In this document: piece by piece, positions 11,842-24,540 of the stretch | Numbering within the stretch: the stretch's first letter is position 1 | Layout of the letters: each line of letters starts with the position of its first letter | NCBI GenBank assembly: GCA_027382625.1 | Contig: JAJKFJ010021420.1 | Span: 248,001-312,000 of the forward strand | Source: Tetmemena sp. SeJ-2015 | Taxonomy: Eukaryota > Ciliophora > Spirotrichea > Sporadotrichida > Oxytrichidae | Direction: 5' to 3' | Length of the DNA stretch: 64,000 nt | Position numbers and translations under genes: made by a program | Notes under the pieces: generated by a model | Database searches by the model: none | Seen by the model: only the letters and a program-made list of their open reading frames with translations | What the model was told of the DNA's origin: nothing

Positions 11842-14535
11842 ATGGCTCTGCTGCTCACAACGGAATCAGTGGAGGGCAACTCATACATTGGAGTTCCCGT
11901 CTACTCTCGCTCAGCCAAGAAACAAAACTATAACTTCCTCGTATTCACAAGCCCCAAAAACAATCATCAATTTAACTTAAATTATAAAATTATACTTAAA
12001 TAGCCATTATATTCTAAAGTTTGAGTATTTTTTTAAAAATATAATAAACCTAAAATAATTAAATTCTTTCAGTTGAGTAATATAGCATATAGTCTTTCTA
12101 AATTTGACTAGTAGTAAGTTTTCAAAGTATTTATTTTAATATAAATTTGAATATAATATTTATGAAACAACGAGCATATTCAGTCTACTTTGAATATCTT
12201 TGATGAGCCGGACAGAAATAAGCCCCTGGATCGAGTTTAAATTATTATGCTTTAGTTGAGGAGTATGGCCCAACTTAGAATATGGGAATTGATTTGAGCA
12301 GACATAGAAGGGACAATCTAAATAGGACCTCGATGGACATTTATCACTCTGGCCCTGGGGATATTTTCAAAATCATTTAATAATCTGAGAATTTAATTAC
12401 TTTAATTTTTATAATATAAATTTTCATTTTGAAAACATTCTTACTTATTTAAATCCAAGTATAGCTTAAAGATTAAAGAGTATAAAATATATTTTATTTA
12501 TTTTTTTACCTTGATTAAGAAGTTGATTTAAGTGCCATTTTATAATGCTAAAGTAAGTAATTGGAGGAGGCATTAATTTTGAGATAAAACAAATATGTAG
12601 TTTTAAATTCAGAGGAGGATAAAGGAGATGGAATACTTAACAAGAGAGATCATACAGAATAGTAAAAAAGCAACGGCAGCCCCAATTCAGATATAACCTT
12701 ATAGTTCATTAATTCTTATTTTTTAAAATAATTTAACTGAAATTTTTATCGATTACAAATCTGAGTAAAGGTTGTTAAACTTAAAGTTTTCTTCAATTTT
12801 AATAAATTTTTAATAAAAAAGAGCTATAACAATCGAATTTCAAAAGTGAGTCAATATCAAGAGAATAGAAATAAAGAGCTTTGTTATCTTAATAATTCAT
12901 TTAAATGATTTATTCATTATATCTAACCAGAAAGAAAAGTTATCTTAACTATCTGTAAACGACTATGGCACTAAGCAGCAGCAGCCTAATTTGTCTGAGC
13001 TTGCTATAGAATAAAATTTAGAACTAGAGTTTAAACCACAAAAGCTAAGTTTGAAAATTAAATTTGCTTTTTCTCTTTATAATATAAGTGGCAATTCCTC
13101 TTTCCTAACAACAACCCGAGAGAAGTACTACTCAGTTCATGGACTGAGGACAGAGCAGCCTAAACTAGGCAATATTTATAAACCTAAGCACGAATACGTA
13201 GAGCCTAGAGTCACTGGACCAATTTACAAAGGTTCTAAGAAATCTCAGAGATCCAAAGAAGCATTCACAAAAAATTTTATGTCTACTTTATTCATATAGC
13301 ATAGAGAGCAGAGGACCTCAAGAGATTAGATTTTAATAGGTAAAGCACAAACTTGTGTGAGAAGATGGTAAAAGTGCTAGGCACCTACACAGTCAAGCAT
13401 GAGCCCTCTTCTCTTAGACAAAGCTAGATGCTGCTCTCCAAGAGCAATAAATTCCAAACCTACAGTAACTTGATGGGCAAAAATTAGAATCTGAGCAAGG
13501 ATTTGAGTGACTACATAGAGACGGGAGGAGGGAAGTTAAGTCTGCCTCCTAATGGCAGAAACAACGAGGATCTTAATTCATTAGCAAGGAGACCCACTTT
13601 CAAATATTCTGGCTTTCATCATAAAAGCAATCTCAACTAGCACCAGTAAAACGAAGAGGAGGCTGAGCTGAGAAGAATAATCAAAATGAGGGAGGAAAGG
13701 CAACAGAAAAAGTTTGCATTTTCGCACACTCCAATTGTATCAAATAAGGTCAGCTAACATAGTGGAAGTCCTATTGAAAGAAGTCATGCCAAAAAGGAAA
13801 AGCATAAGCCGGGATACTATAGATGAAAAATTTTAGAAGCTATAATTCTAAGTTCTCATAATTTTAAAGTATATCTAGTTCATGATTATCCGGAGCTGAA
13901 AATACTCAAAGATGAGGTTAAGATCCCAGAGTAAACAGTTGCTAAAGTACTCTGCAGGCCGTTAGATAAATTTATAAAGAGGAAAGATTTCGTGTCTTCA
14001 AAGAACCCTCCTCATGAAAACAGGTTCTCCCAGAATAGAAGTGTTCTGGACAATAAATTGACGTACTTCTAAAATAATTGCCATGTTGAGCTGGGTCGAT
14101 AGAGCTAGAGAGATGAGTACTCGATTCTTAAAGCAGGTAATCCATTACTTGACATTGAGACCAAAGCTAGTTCAATATATTACGATCCCAATAAAGAGGT
14201 GATTCTATCTCGTACTTCAGCCAAAGTTCTTAATTTTGAGAAGTCTCATGATCGAGATTATCATGGAGGCATTTACAAGAAGCAGAAACTCCCTGACTAC
14301 TATGATCATGACAAAATTACAAAAGGCTTTTAATTGCAGAGTTTTCATTTTAGACATATAGTTTAATTTCAGAGTTAATTTCAATCTCCAAAGGGGAATG
14401 ATCGATATGAAGAAATAGAAAGGAAGGGATTATAAATTACTTTACGCCTCCACAGCTGGAGAAACTTTTAAAAACATTGAGTGGGATAATAAAAAAGCAG
14501 AGTGGATGAAAAATCTGATCGAAGGCAAACTGTGA
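11842..14535 (+). CDS. 600-residue protein of unknown function, ten IESs
   Basis: ATG at 11842, TGA at 14533. The raw frame is broken repeatedly, but removing ten pointer-bounded segments totalling 891 nt leaves 1,803 nt, exactly 601 codons. The protein starts MALLLTTESVEGNSYIGVPV and ends EWMKNLIEGKL. It is polar, with charged helices (IQRRIKEMEYLTREII; NEEEAELRRIIKMREERQQ) and Tyr/Lys/Pro-rich loops, and has no signal peptide or TM. No domain recognised. Two of the removed segments contain in-frame TGA codons within multiples of three, so the gene would look like a pseudogene if IESs were ignored. It sits head to head with kinase 1 and tail to tail with kinase 2. Confidence 0.9.
11958..12164. 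other. IES, pointer AAACAA (207 nt)
   Basis: AAACAA at 11958-11963 and 12165-12170. Joins TSPKN to NEHIQSTLN. AT-rich interior. Confidence 0.85.
12234..12253. other. IES, pointer AGTT (20 nt)
   Basis: AGTT at 12234-12237 and 12254-12257. Joins KPLDRV to EEYGPTQN. Very short for an IES but required for frame. Confidence 0.75.
12370..12604. other. IES, pointer AAAT (235 nt)
   Basis: AAAT at 12370-12373 and 12605-12608. Joins GDIFK to IQRRIKEMEY. Interior strongly AT-rich. Confidence 0.8.
12692..12824. other. IES, pointer TATAAC (133 nt)
   Basis: TATAAC at 12692-12697 and 12825-12830. Joins APIQIQ to QSNFKSES. Confidence 0.85.
12883..12938. other. IES, pointer GTTATCTTAA (56 nt)
   Basis: A 10-bp repeat at 12883-12892 and 12939-12948. 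Joins RALLSQ to LSVNDYG. One of the longest pointers in the window. Confidence 0.9.
13046..13084. other. IES, pointer TAAGT (39 nt)
   Basis: TAAGT at 13046-13050 and 13085-13089. A multiple of three, so it is called on composition and pointer. Joins KPQKLS to GNSSFL. Confidence 0.6.
13260..13297. other. IES, pointer AGCAT (38 nt)
   Basis: AGCAT at 13260-13264 and 13298-13302. Joins QRSKEA to QRAEDLKRL. Confidence 0.85.
13809..13889. other. IES, pointer CCGG (81 nt) containing in-frame TGA
   Basis: CCGG at 13809-13812 and 13890-13893. Removes an in-frame TGA without changing frame and joins KEKHKP to ELKILKDE. Confidence 0.8.
14337..14369. other. IES, pointer CAGAGTT (33 nt)
   Basis: CAGAGTT at 14337-14343 and 14370-14376. 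A multiple of three; AT-rich. Confidence 0.65.
14411..14459. other. IES, pointer AGAAA (49 nt)
   Basis: AGAAA at 14411-14415 and 14460-14464. Joins NDRYEE to TFKNIEWDN and gives access to the final TGA at 14533. Confidence 0.85.
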
Positions 14536-14746
14536 TAACTTATAGTTTCGCCTTTTCAATTGTATTTAAGATTCTGATTTAAAATTTGGTACAACTATAA
14601 GAAAATAAAATATAATATGATAGATAATGAATTGATAAGTTTTGATACCTAGCTTTGGATATTTTATAATATGAAAACTCTCTCTAGTATATTATTATAT
14701 CTCTTATGTTTTCTCAAGTGTGGTTAGTTAGTTCATATTCTTAAAC

Positions 14747-17700
14747 TCATTCTAGTCCAATTTACTTCAATACTGACTTTAGATCGTCGATTCCTATTGG
14801 CTTAGTTTTTATGAAATCAAATGTCTCCTTCAAAATTTGCTTTTTGTTCAAGTCGTCATCTTTAAAAGTTAAAATTTACAAACAATCTCCTGAGAGGAGC
14901 ATGATCTTCAGATTCTTGGAAAGCTGGCCCATCTATTATCTCTACCTGACTATCTAACCAACTGCTGTTCCTGTCATAAGAGGCATCTGATTGTCAATTA
15001 TCAGCAGTCTGTAGGGATTGTGGCAGAAGCACAGTTCTTGCTTTCGAGTAGATTGAAATTATTTTACAAGAATTAAAAGAGATAACTAAAGCTGCCTGCT
15101 TGTGTGAGGAGTTGAAGTTCCCGTTTGCGATTGACTCTTAACTTGGAAATTCTCCTCTAGTTTTGCTAAGGCTTGCTTCCCATCGAAGCATCTGTCAGTG
15201 TCGAAGACATTCAAGTGTTCTAGCATCCCTTATAGTATCAGAATGTTGAAGGGCTCGTCATATTTAAATCAATAATGATAGATATCATCATCAACAATCA
15301 AGATTCTTGGATGAGTACAGCATCTGTCGAAAATCTTCATCGATCCTTAATTGTCATCTTAGTCCATGCAACTTACAATTCAAATGGATATAGCGAGTTT
15401 TTATTCTGACGTTTTGCATCTGTATATGTAAGTCATCAAGCTCTCTATGATAAAAAAAAGATAAATGAGACTAGTTAGCCTCCTCAGCGCTGTCATCCTA
15501 GTCGTTAGAGTCTGCTGATGCAAAGTTTGTAAAATGAAGATAAGGATATGGTTTTTCCTGAGCATTGGGTTTTCTTCTGAACTTTTTCTCTTAAATGCTT
15601 CTCTTCCATCTTCCAGATCATCTTCATAGTATATCTCAGTTTGGAGAGGCTCCTGATCCATAGGCATCTTATGAATATGCTCTGTGGACATTCGACTACT
15701 GGAAAGCAAGTCATGACTCTGGATGCTTCTATTCGTAAAGTCCTTGAAGTTAATTGATGGCTAGAGCGAAAACTGCCTTCTGTGCGAGATAAGCATTTAA
15801 TCAAGAGGAGGTGGATCCTATGGAATCGAACCTGCAAAGCTAGGATAATACTTTTGTCTTTCTTGAGAATTCAATTGTCTTAGATTATCTGAGTCTAAGA
15901 TAGAGGCTACTAGATCTTTGGGTAACTTGAGGAAACTTTCCTTAGATTATGCTAGAGGGAGAATAAGAGTGAACTTGGAACCCTCTCCTACCTTGGATTG
16001 AACTTTCAGGATTCCTCCTAAAGCCTCGACCATGATCTTGCAAATTGTGAGACCTAGGCCGCATCCTTCCTTGTTCATCTCTCTGTTATTTTTTATCTTG
16101 GTATAAGCCTCGAATAGCCTAATTTGGTCATCTTTTGCTATCCCGACTCCATTATCTTCTACTGAGATAAAATGTCATTGTATAAACATGCTTGAGATGC
16201 TGATCTGCTTTTTGAATCTATTGAACTACGCTACTACTCTCACTCTTCCAGATATAGATATAAAGATGTAGGTGTATACTTAATGGCGTTGGAGAGTAAG
16301 TTGATGAGGATCTATCTCATCCTATTCTGGTCAGTAATGAAGCTACTCGGGAAGTCTGGATCAATTTGGTAGCTCAAGTCTAGGCCCTTCACATCTGCTC
16401 TGAATTTTAGGATACAGATGCATTCCTGAAATATTTAGTCAATTTAAACTTCTTCAGGATTCATCTATAGCTTTTGGGATTCTAACTAAGAATAATCCAA
16501 AATGTCGTTCACGAGATGCAGCATTAGATTGGAGCAGCTCTTTGCAGTCATATAATATTTTCCAACCTTTTAGTAGTCTATGTAATCGAAATCTAAATGA
16601 TTATTGAAGTATTTAAGAATCCCTCATTAGTTCTAGGGAAGTAATGATGGCTCCTAAAGGATTTCTGAATTCATGCGCGGCAGATGCGAAAGCCTAAGTT
16701 TTAAACAACGTCAGTGCCCTTTATCTCTCTAGCTCGATCCAATGAGACATATCTCGCACTGTAGTGATGACTAGATTCTTGCAGCCTGTCTTCAAAGTTT
16801 GAGAGAAGACTTGCAGTCTCTTATTCTTGTATTAGCCATCTTTGAAAGTCTTGAACTTAAAGTAAATTCCATTCAGCTTCTCACTAAACGGATAGTTCAA
16901 AGTCATAAACAAATCTTAAATAAGTTATAGACTTATGATCTGATTTTGCATAATTTATTAGAGTTTTTATTCTATTGTAGTTATATGTACTCCCAAAGGT
17001 TTTAACAATCTTGAAGGATAGTCTGTCCAAAGCCCTTATGGAGCTCTTCAAATTGACCCTTCTTCATCGTAACAGATGTTAATCTACGCAGGATACCTGC
17101 TCTCATTTCCTCTATTTATTGCTCTATCTCTACCTCAGAGTGCATCGAAAGTGCTTCTGAATTTTTTCTTGGCACTAATTATTTATCCTGTAACTATGGA
17201 GAGTCGTCACTTCTTAACTATTCGCAAGGCCCGTTATCTTGTTGGATACAATTCAAACTTTTATTATAGAAAGTTAAGATTATTTGGATCCCTGAGAGAG
17301 GGATGAGATTGAGTTTACTACCTGTGGCTTAGAGACTATTGAATTTCAGATCGTAGTGGGTTTATGACTAGCTTTGCAAGTGTTGGTGCTGCATGGGCTC
17401 AGAGAATCTTAAAAATAACTTTAAATCTTTTAGTTTCTAGATCCATATCAAAAATGCTTCCTATTTAATCGTTATGAAAGACTAGCTCATTCAAAAAGAC
17501 ACACACACAGTAGATATTTATTATTCTTATAGCTTGTCACTCTCTGTTATTGTAATTTAAATTATGATTTAAAGAGATGAGTTTTTACAAATTCCATCAT
17601 GGAAGGATCTGAGGACGGAATGGAAAATCCTCAACAACTATTTCTCATTTTCAAATTAATAAATGAATTAACTATTCTTTTCTATTTCATATTTATAATG

Positions 17701-18770
17701 AGTTTTAATTTTGCTTTTGCTGAAATATCTCCCTGTCTCTCCTGCTTTACTTCCTGGAGAAGAGATACATAAAGATGAAGGTGATGATGAAGTACATGTA
17801 GAACCGCAAGAAATCAAAAATACCATCGATCCAGAACCATAAAACAAATATGAACGCATGCATTTATTTTCCATAATTATAATTATAACCAAGTTCTAAT
17901 TCCGATATATAATAAAATGATTGAGTAGCTCAGCAGCAAGTGCTTCTTGCAGTAGCTCACAAAAGACAGCGAGGTCACCAGAGTAACACAATTAATATTA
18001 AATTCACTCTCTATAAATAATATGTAACTGCGACAGTAAATCCATCTACCTTGGGTTGTGGCTGACTCAGCTTTAATCAATAAATAATAATTGAATTTAT
18101 TACCTTATTATTCTTCTCTATGCTTTGATATTTCGAAGATAGAAATGATAACAAGAACTTATTAAAACATTTTTAATAAATGAAACTGACTAGATGTTAG
18201 TAAACTACATAGCCAGTCTTTAGTATATTTGAGCATCTACTTAAATAAATGATTTATTTTGATTTGAGCAGATTTGTGAAACAAAAGTTAGATCAGCAAG
18301 ATAAAAATGATGCTATTAACAATTTAATGACATCATATTTGTAAAATGAATAGCGACCAGGATGCCAGGTACTCATAGGCGAGAGGATCCTCATAAAGAG
18401 ATATGTGTAGAGGAACTAGAAAGCACCGATACTGCAGACGCACTCGATCATGTAAATTTTTGAGAACTGCACTATGCTCTAGTGCAAGTGCTACAAATAT
18501 AAAGTTAAGTGCCTTAGCTTTTATTAATTGTGCTTTTGATAGGCTTCTTCAAGTTCTTCGTTGAGAAATTTCTGAGAGAATCAATCCTGCTTAAAAAAGT
18601 AATAAGGAATTAATAAATCAATCGCTGAATATGATTCTTGAATGATTATATATTTTATTGACTTGCTTAAAGGAGGAGTATAAGTTTTGAATGAGTAGCT
18701 CTAAACTCTTTTTTATATTTTCATCTTCCTCGTCCAAGTCCAAATCATTAGATATGAGAGGGTGCGCCAT
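14747..18770 (-). CDS. Hybrid sensor histidine kinase 2
   Basis: Paralogue of kinase 1. The likely start ATG is at 18770-18768 (MAHPLISNDLDLDEEDE); an upstream exon to about 18,930 is possible. Landmarks: LYSSFKQ then NEELEEAYQKH near 18,550; TM helix KIYMIECVCSIGAF near 18,450; TM block VTSLSFVSYCKK near 17,960; H-box AAHEFRNP near 16,670; G-box NKEGCGLGL near 16,060; and receiver HPRILIVDDD near 15,310 with IIDNQMPLMTG near 14,970. The C terminus KPIGIDDLKSVLKQIGLE ends at TGA 14749-14747. Residues that usually bear the phosphate (His of HEF, Asp of IIDN) are present. Many frame breaks fit IESs; one is mapped. Same strand as kinases 1, 3 and 4, so tandem duplication is likely. Confidence 0.85.
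18488..18529. other. IES, pointer GTGCT (42 nt)
   Basis: GTGCT at 18488-18492 and 18530-18534. Joins EAYQKH to LHQSIVQFSKIYM, matching the spacing in kinase 1. Confidence 0.8.
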
Positions 18771-19244
18771 CGATACCTCGTGTGATCTTATCTAGTCGTG
18801 AATTTGCTGTGAATTAGAGAGGCTAAATAAAAAGTAATGTTTGTAAAAAATATTCTCTCTATAATGATAAAAGAGGCTTTTGAGTTGCGGAGAGTCGAAG
18901 GGCTGTTAACTAATTGAGCTGAAGCTACAACATAAATTAAAATTAATTCCCCATTCTTTTTTTAGAAAGCCCTAGGATGTGGAAACCATGGGCCTCTTTG
19001 ATAATGAAGTTGCCATAGATTAATTTTTCCAATTAAGTCAATAAAGTAAATCCTCCGAGGAGTCAAAGTATAAAATTCAAATGATAAAATAATAGTAATC
19101 TCTGTCCAAAACTCTACTACAAATCCTTTCTTATCCTCATTGATAAATTAATGGGTAATTTTATTCGATAAGAAAATCAATAAGAATATTAAAGAAATAA
19201 AGGAAGTAGTGTAACTTATGATATAAAAACTAAGGCGTACTTTG
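18771..19244. other. Spacer between kinases 2 and 3
   Basis: AT-rich. It may include an extra 5' exon of kinase 2 (candidate ATG near 18,930). No other gene or repeat seen. Confidence 0.35.
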
Positions 19245-22200
19245 TCAAATTATTTTAGCTGACTAGAGGATTTGCACCAGATCCTCTTAAGTTATGGGCT
19301 TGCAACTTATATAGTCGAATATTTACTGGGCTTCAGGCTCCTCCATTAGCCTCTCATCTCCAAAATCATAAGTAGAGAAATAAAAATTCCATTAGCTAAA
19401 TTTCAATTGATCTCCAGTCAAAAGCATAATCTCGGTTCTAGAACCAAGTTCCCCTTTTTCTTACTTCTCTCTGAATATTTTGCCTAGTTACTTGCCCGTC
19501 ATTTGCGGCATTTAGTTATCCATTATTATAAGATTGTAAGGTATATAAATAGATATTTGAAGAATACCTTTAAGAAATATTATTGTGTATTAAGGTACAT
19601 GCTACTTGCATTGCTGAGATTTTCTGGGAGTTTGGAAATTACACTCAAAGCATATCTAGTAGTTCTCTATCATCTTTGCACTCATTAAATATACTCATCA
19701 ATATATAACTTATAATCTTAGCAATCGCAGTTTGCCCATCAAAGCATCTTTCCACATGCTCTAGTCCAAGCTACTGAAGCATACCCGCTACGATAATTCA
19801 AAAATGCGATTTTAATAAATCTAAGGTGTGTAATTGTATTAAAGGGATCATCGTCTACGATTAGCACCCTTGGATGGGAAACAGACCTATGTAAGCGATG
19901 AAAAAGTTCGCTCAGGTTTTATTTCCCCATCCAGGCTCGGCATCTGAATGAGTATTCTATTGCTTGTGAGGGGCTCTTAAACTGCCATCAGCTAAAGAAT
20001 TGAGGAGTTGTTGCACTGTACAGGTTAGTATGTTGGTGCTTCTAGTAAGCTCTCTTGACTCCTCTCCATATCTTAAGAAGATTCGAGCTCATTAAAGGAG
20101 CTTATTCTCTCATTATGGCTCGAATACGAATGGTTGATCGGGGGTAAGAGATATTTAATCAAGTTTTAAACTAGGAAGGCAGAGTGGTCCTCATGATCAG
20201 CTGGTACTGGAATCGGATTTGTTTAAATATAATACGGGCTCGAATCCCACTTATTAAAAACTTATTTAAATTTAAAAATTAACGATTATTCTGATAACTA
20301 ATAACAAATCATATCATCCTTAGGATAGCCAAGAATAGCTATTGTGAACATATCCAATGCGAGATCTCAAATAAGACAATTAGCAGCTGCTTGGAAATCG
20401 GGAAAGACCTATTACGACTGAAATCCTCTCAAGTGGAAAAATGTCAAAAACAATTGTAGATAATTATAGGTAGCCGCGCTCCATTACCGATAGCAATTAA
20501 AACTCATAGCATTAAATTATCGTTACTGGGTGGAGTGTAATAATTAAACAAATGGGTTATTTTATTAATCTCTTTTTTTTACAACCCTCGATCAACAATT
20601 CGTATTCGAGCCATAGTGAAAAAATAATATTATATAAATTTTAAACTGACCCGTTCATCCAAGGCCTCAGCCACAAAGTTAAATTCATTGGTCTAGAGAT
20701 AATCCCTCACTTGGTCGTCTAAGTTATTCTAAACGTTGGTGCGGATATCATCCAGTTATACATTTTCAGACCTTATCATGTTCTCTTGACCATAAATATA
20801 TGTTAAGTTACATATATGTTAGCGATTTAGATTTTTAACCGAACTCTGGCACATTTCCAAGTTAAATTCCACTGATAAAATCATATCTTTAATTTAAATA
20901 AACTGCCCTGAGTCTGTCTTCTTTTTATGGACTTGCGATATCTATTGTTTTATATTGACTACTTTCTTGGAAAAAATTAATGGTGCGGTCCAAACATGTC
21001 ATAAAATAATTATATACATTACTGGTTATGTTTCAGTCATTTTCGTAGTGGAGTTCTATGTTATTGTGCGATGATATCTTCAATTGTCTATTCTTACTCT
21101 TAAAAATTAAAGTACTCAATTCAAATTATTCTCTTGAAGAGTGATTCTCTAACTCCATCGAAATCTTTCTTCATCAAGTTGCTAGGTAGCTCTAGAGTAA
21201 ATTTTGAGCCGACTCCAAGTTTAGATTGCACTCTTATTTTCCCGCCAAGGACTTCTGCCAAATTCCTTGAAATAGTCAACCCAAGACCACACCCCTCTTT
21301 GTTTAGGTTTCTGTTTTTCATGATCTTGCAATAAGCATGGAACAACAGCTCTAGGTCATAATCGTCAATACCCACTCCCGAATCTTCCACCTCTATCAGC
21401 ACCTTTTAAGTTATGCTACAGAGTGAAGCCACTATCTTTACAAAGCCATGATGAGTAATCATCATAATAAATACTTACTCGCTCATTAATTGATTGATGA
21501 GTGTACTTTATAGCATTGGAGATGAGATTAATAAGAATCTACCTGAGCCTGTTTTCGTCTGTCATGAATTTGAAGGGCTCCCTACTTTGTATCTCGTAGC
21601 TTAGGTTTAGTCCCTTCTCATCTGCTCTGAATTTAAGAATGCTTATGCACTCTTTTAGCACCTTTTCTATGCTAACTAGATCGGGGTTGGTGTGGAGCTT
21701 TTTGGATTCTATTTGAGAGTAGTCTAAAATGTCGTTCACCAAATAGAGCATAAGCTTCGAGCAACTTTTAGCAGTCTAGTAGTATAAACCCACTTTGGTT
21801 AAATCAACATGATTCTCAATAAGATCTAGCGAGCGAATAATCGCACTCAGAGGGTTTCTGAATTCATGTGCTGCTGAGGCGAAAGCTTGAGTTTTGAAAA
21901 GGGCCAAATTTTATTACAAACACAAACGCAATCCAAATCTCAAATGCTTAATTAATTTTCCTGTCTCTCTAATTCAATAAGATGTGACATGTCTCTTATA
22001 GTTGTTATAACAAGCTTCTTGCACCCAGTAATCAAGGTTTACGTGAATACTTGCATCCTCTTTTAGACCAAGGTACCATCAGCAGAGACGCTCTCAAACT
22101 TATAGTAAACTTAAAGAGCATAAAAATGAAAGAGAATTATAATCTAAATAAGATTAGATACCGGAGGATTCGTCATCTTAGTCCTGCTGCTTGGCTGAGT

Positions 22201-24540
22201 TTGTTTTTTCATTCATTTGAAGTTTGATGTAATCCCAAATGGTAATGCATCCAGATGATACTAACTCTGTATCCATTTTATTTAATCGTACTTTGCCAGA
22301 CTGGTAGAGGCTTTTCTTAATGGATGACTTTTACAAGCAAAACTTTAGATACTGATTAGTTGCCTCTTCTAGCATTAACTTGTTCATTTTCTCTTAAATT
22401 AGATCCTTCATGAATAGTAAATCAATGTTTAAAAGATAATTAAAGATCCTCTTCCAACTTATCTTTTTTATTACTGCATCTACAGCAAAGCAACCATTTT
22501 TTACTTTTTTATTCGAGTTTCAACTTTTTAATATGGAGGGCCTCTGATTTGATAAGATATGTATAAATATCTCTATGATGATTTCCTCAAATTAAGTTTG
22601 AGTTCTCTCTCCTAAACTTGTTTAAGTACCTTTACATTAAGTATTCACATAATGTTTATGTTTACCTGAGCTATAGGTCTTAAACCTCAGCGAGTCTGTG
22701 CCTCAAATCCTCTTTGTCTGAAACATCATCGCAGGACTGGATCATCAGCTTTTTAGCTGTTTGATTGAGACTTTAATTCGCCGGTGTCTCTTATTGCACG
22801 TCGTCATGGCTAAGCCTGTCACGCCAGAGTACAGTCTTTGACTTCCTTTGCACTTGGTTATATTCTTTCAGTGGGGGGCGCTCACTGAACAGAGAGGGTT
22901 TTTCTGGTATACCATATTCCAAATCTTCAAATACGAAATGATGAATCATTTCCTTCAATGCTAAATATAATACTGAGTTGGCTTTATTCTAAAATGGACT
23001 GGTGACTAGTCTCTGCTGCCCATACCTTTGCATTTGAGAACTTGACTACTCGAACACCAAGTATACAAAATTTATTTGAATTCTCTCAAGAGAAAGATAA
23101 ATTTGTAAGTCAGAGGAGTGAGGAATCTTGGAGAAAAGAGCTAATTTTTTGAGTGAGTTTGTACCCCCTGCTCTTTTCTTGAAGCTGAGTTTCTACTGCT
23201 CCATGTTGAAAATACTCTCTATCTTCTAATTGTGGAAAATCAAGTTGTCGCCCTCGCTGATCGTTATACCATCATAATAATTAAATCACAAGAAAGAAGC
23301 TTTGCATTTCTAAAGTTTATATTTTTTAATCATGATGAGAGCGTAGTAAGGAATGGAATATCTTGAGGAGTTACTTCTAGTTTTGTTTTTACTAGAACAT
23401 TTTTCAATCTCTTCGAGATTACTGACGAGAGAAAAAGTAAATGAATATCATGGTGATCACTATGTAGGAGTTAAATCGAATGTAGTCGTAGAATATTGTA
23501 ATCCAGAAGTATGTTCGAAGCTAAATACAATTTTAAAGTATGATTATATTACTTGCAGCAATAAATGGAGTTGGTTTTAAAAACTTTTGAATTTTGAAAA
23601 GCTGAATGTATATGCTAATTCCGGTCATCACAAAAAGAAGTTCCTTTTTGCAATAGCTAACAGAGGCTAGTGAGGCCATGAGGGCAGTTGCTGTTGTGAA
23701 ACCATCCACTCGTGGAATTTTCTAATTCAAGATTCTAAATACACGCAAATAGAGTATGAGAAATTAATTATTTAATAAAGATTGACAGCTCGAATATAAT
23801 GAGGATGACGAAAACCATTTGAGTATTGCAAAATTATAGCGCAAAACTACGATACTTTAAAGTACACCTATATGAGAGAGTCTAAATCAATATCAAAACC
23901 ACCACTCTAAAAAAAATATTACAAATCTGGATTTACTTTTTTAAAAAGTGGAAAATGTAAAGTCAAAATCACTTTTTAAATTTTTAAATAGCCAAATCAC
24001 TTTCTATATATTTAAGTTCTTACTCCCATAATTGAGAATCCATATTCAGAATCAAATCCATTTACAATGAATATATTATCATTTAACTTTTAATTTGATT
24101 ATATGAAGGAGTAGAGATAGATGATTTAAAAAAGAAGGATTACAGTTGCTACCTCATAGAAATAAATCCTAGCAAACTTGTTTATCCATTTGTGTAGATT
24201 AATTAAAAACTAAAAGCTATTCCTATAATGAGTGAAGATACCTCTTATAGTCTTCTTCCAAAGACTCATCTAGAAACTTTTGAGTCATTCAATTTAAATC
24301 TTTCATTTAAATATTTTTAATCTCATTCAATGCTGGTCAAACGAAGAGTAGAGATTAATAAATTAATTAAATCTCGGTATAATCTTTTTAAAAGATTCTC
24401 AATTATTGAAAGTAGAACTTGCTTGATAAATTTGTCTTCATTTTTGGGATTTTTATCCTGCGACTAATTCTCCTCGCTATTTTTTATGACAGGGTCAGGG
24501 AAAAAAGGAATTCATTTATTGTAGTCTATTCGGTGTTAAT
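19245..24540 (-). CDS. Hybrid sensor histidine kinase 3, with 498-bp element inserted
   Basis: Paralogue with the same layout. The N-terminal segment NEDKFIKQVLLSIIENL near 24,430 has no start codon found, so 24,540 is approximate. Next come LDESLEEDYKRY near 24,250, TM blocks near 23,680 (MASLASVSYCKKE), and PAS-like ISEGDNLIFHNQKI near 23,240. H-box AAHEFRNP is near 21,865, then [14 protein letters not shown] near 21,720. G-box [21 protein letters not shown] is near 21,280. Receiver VLIVDDDPFN is near 19,860 and IMDNQMPQMTG near 19,500. It ends CKPITQEDLVQILQSAKII, TGA 19247-19245. An inverted-repeat element lies at 20116-20613 in the linker before the receiver. One apparent +1 shift sits in an A-run near 19,925. 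Confidence 0.8.
19794..19830. other. IES, pointer TAATT (37 nt)
   Basis: TAATT at 19794-19798 and 19831-19835. Excision gives VDDDPFNTIIVAGMLQQLG, the expected receiver sequence. No GT-AG option fits. Confidence 0.9.
20116..20613. mobile_element. 498-bp non-autonomous TIR element (MITE-like), TA target site
   Basis: Terminal inverted repeats of 29 bp, 27 identical, beginning TGGCTCGAATACGAAT, at 20116-20144 and 20585-20613. They are flanked by TA at 20114-20115 and 20614-20615, as for Tc1/mariner-type insertions. The interior has no long reading frame. It includes GGCTCGAATCCC near 20,230, which resembles a tRNA B-box but also resembles the TIR itself. The element lies inside kinase 3 and must be removed with an IES for that gene to be expressed. 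Confidence 0.85.

Noticed and set aside
12628..14535. Gene start at 12628 (MEYLTREII)
   Set aside because: Three upstream IESs (AAACAA, AGTT, AAAT) extend the frame to an ATG at 11842 with exact codon arithmetic.
20200..20260. tRNA-like B-box in the TIR element
   Set aside because: I could not form a cloverleaf, and the string resembles the element's own terminal repeat.
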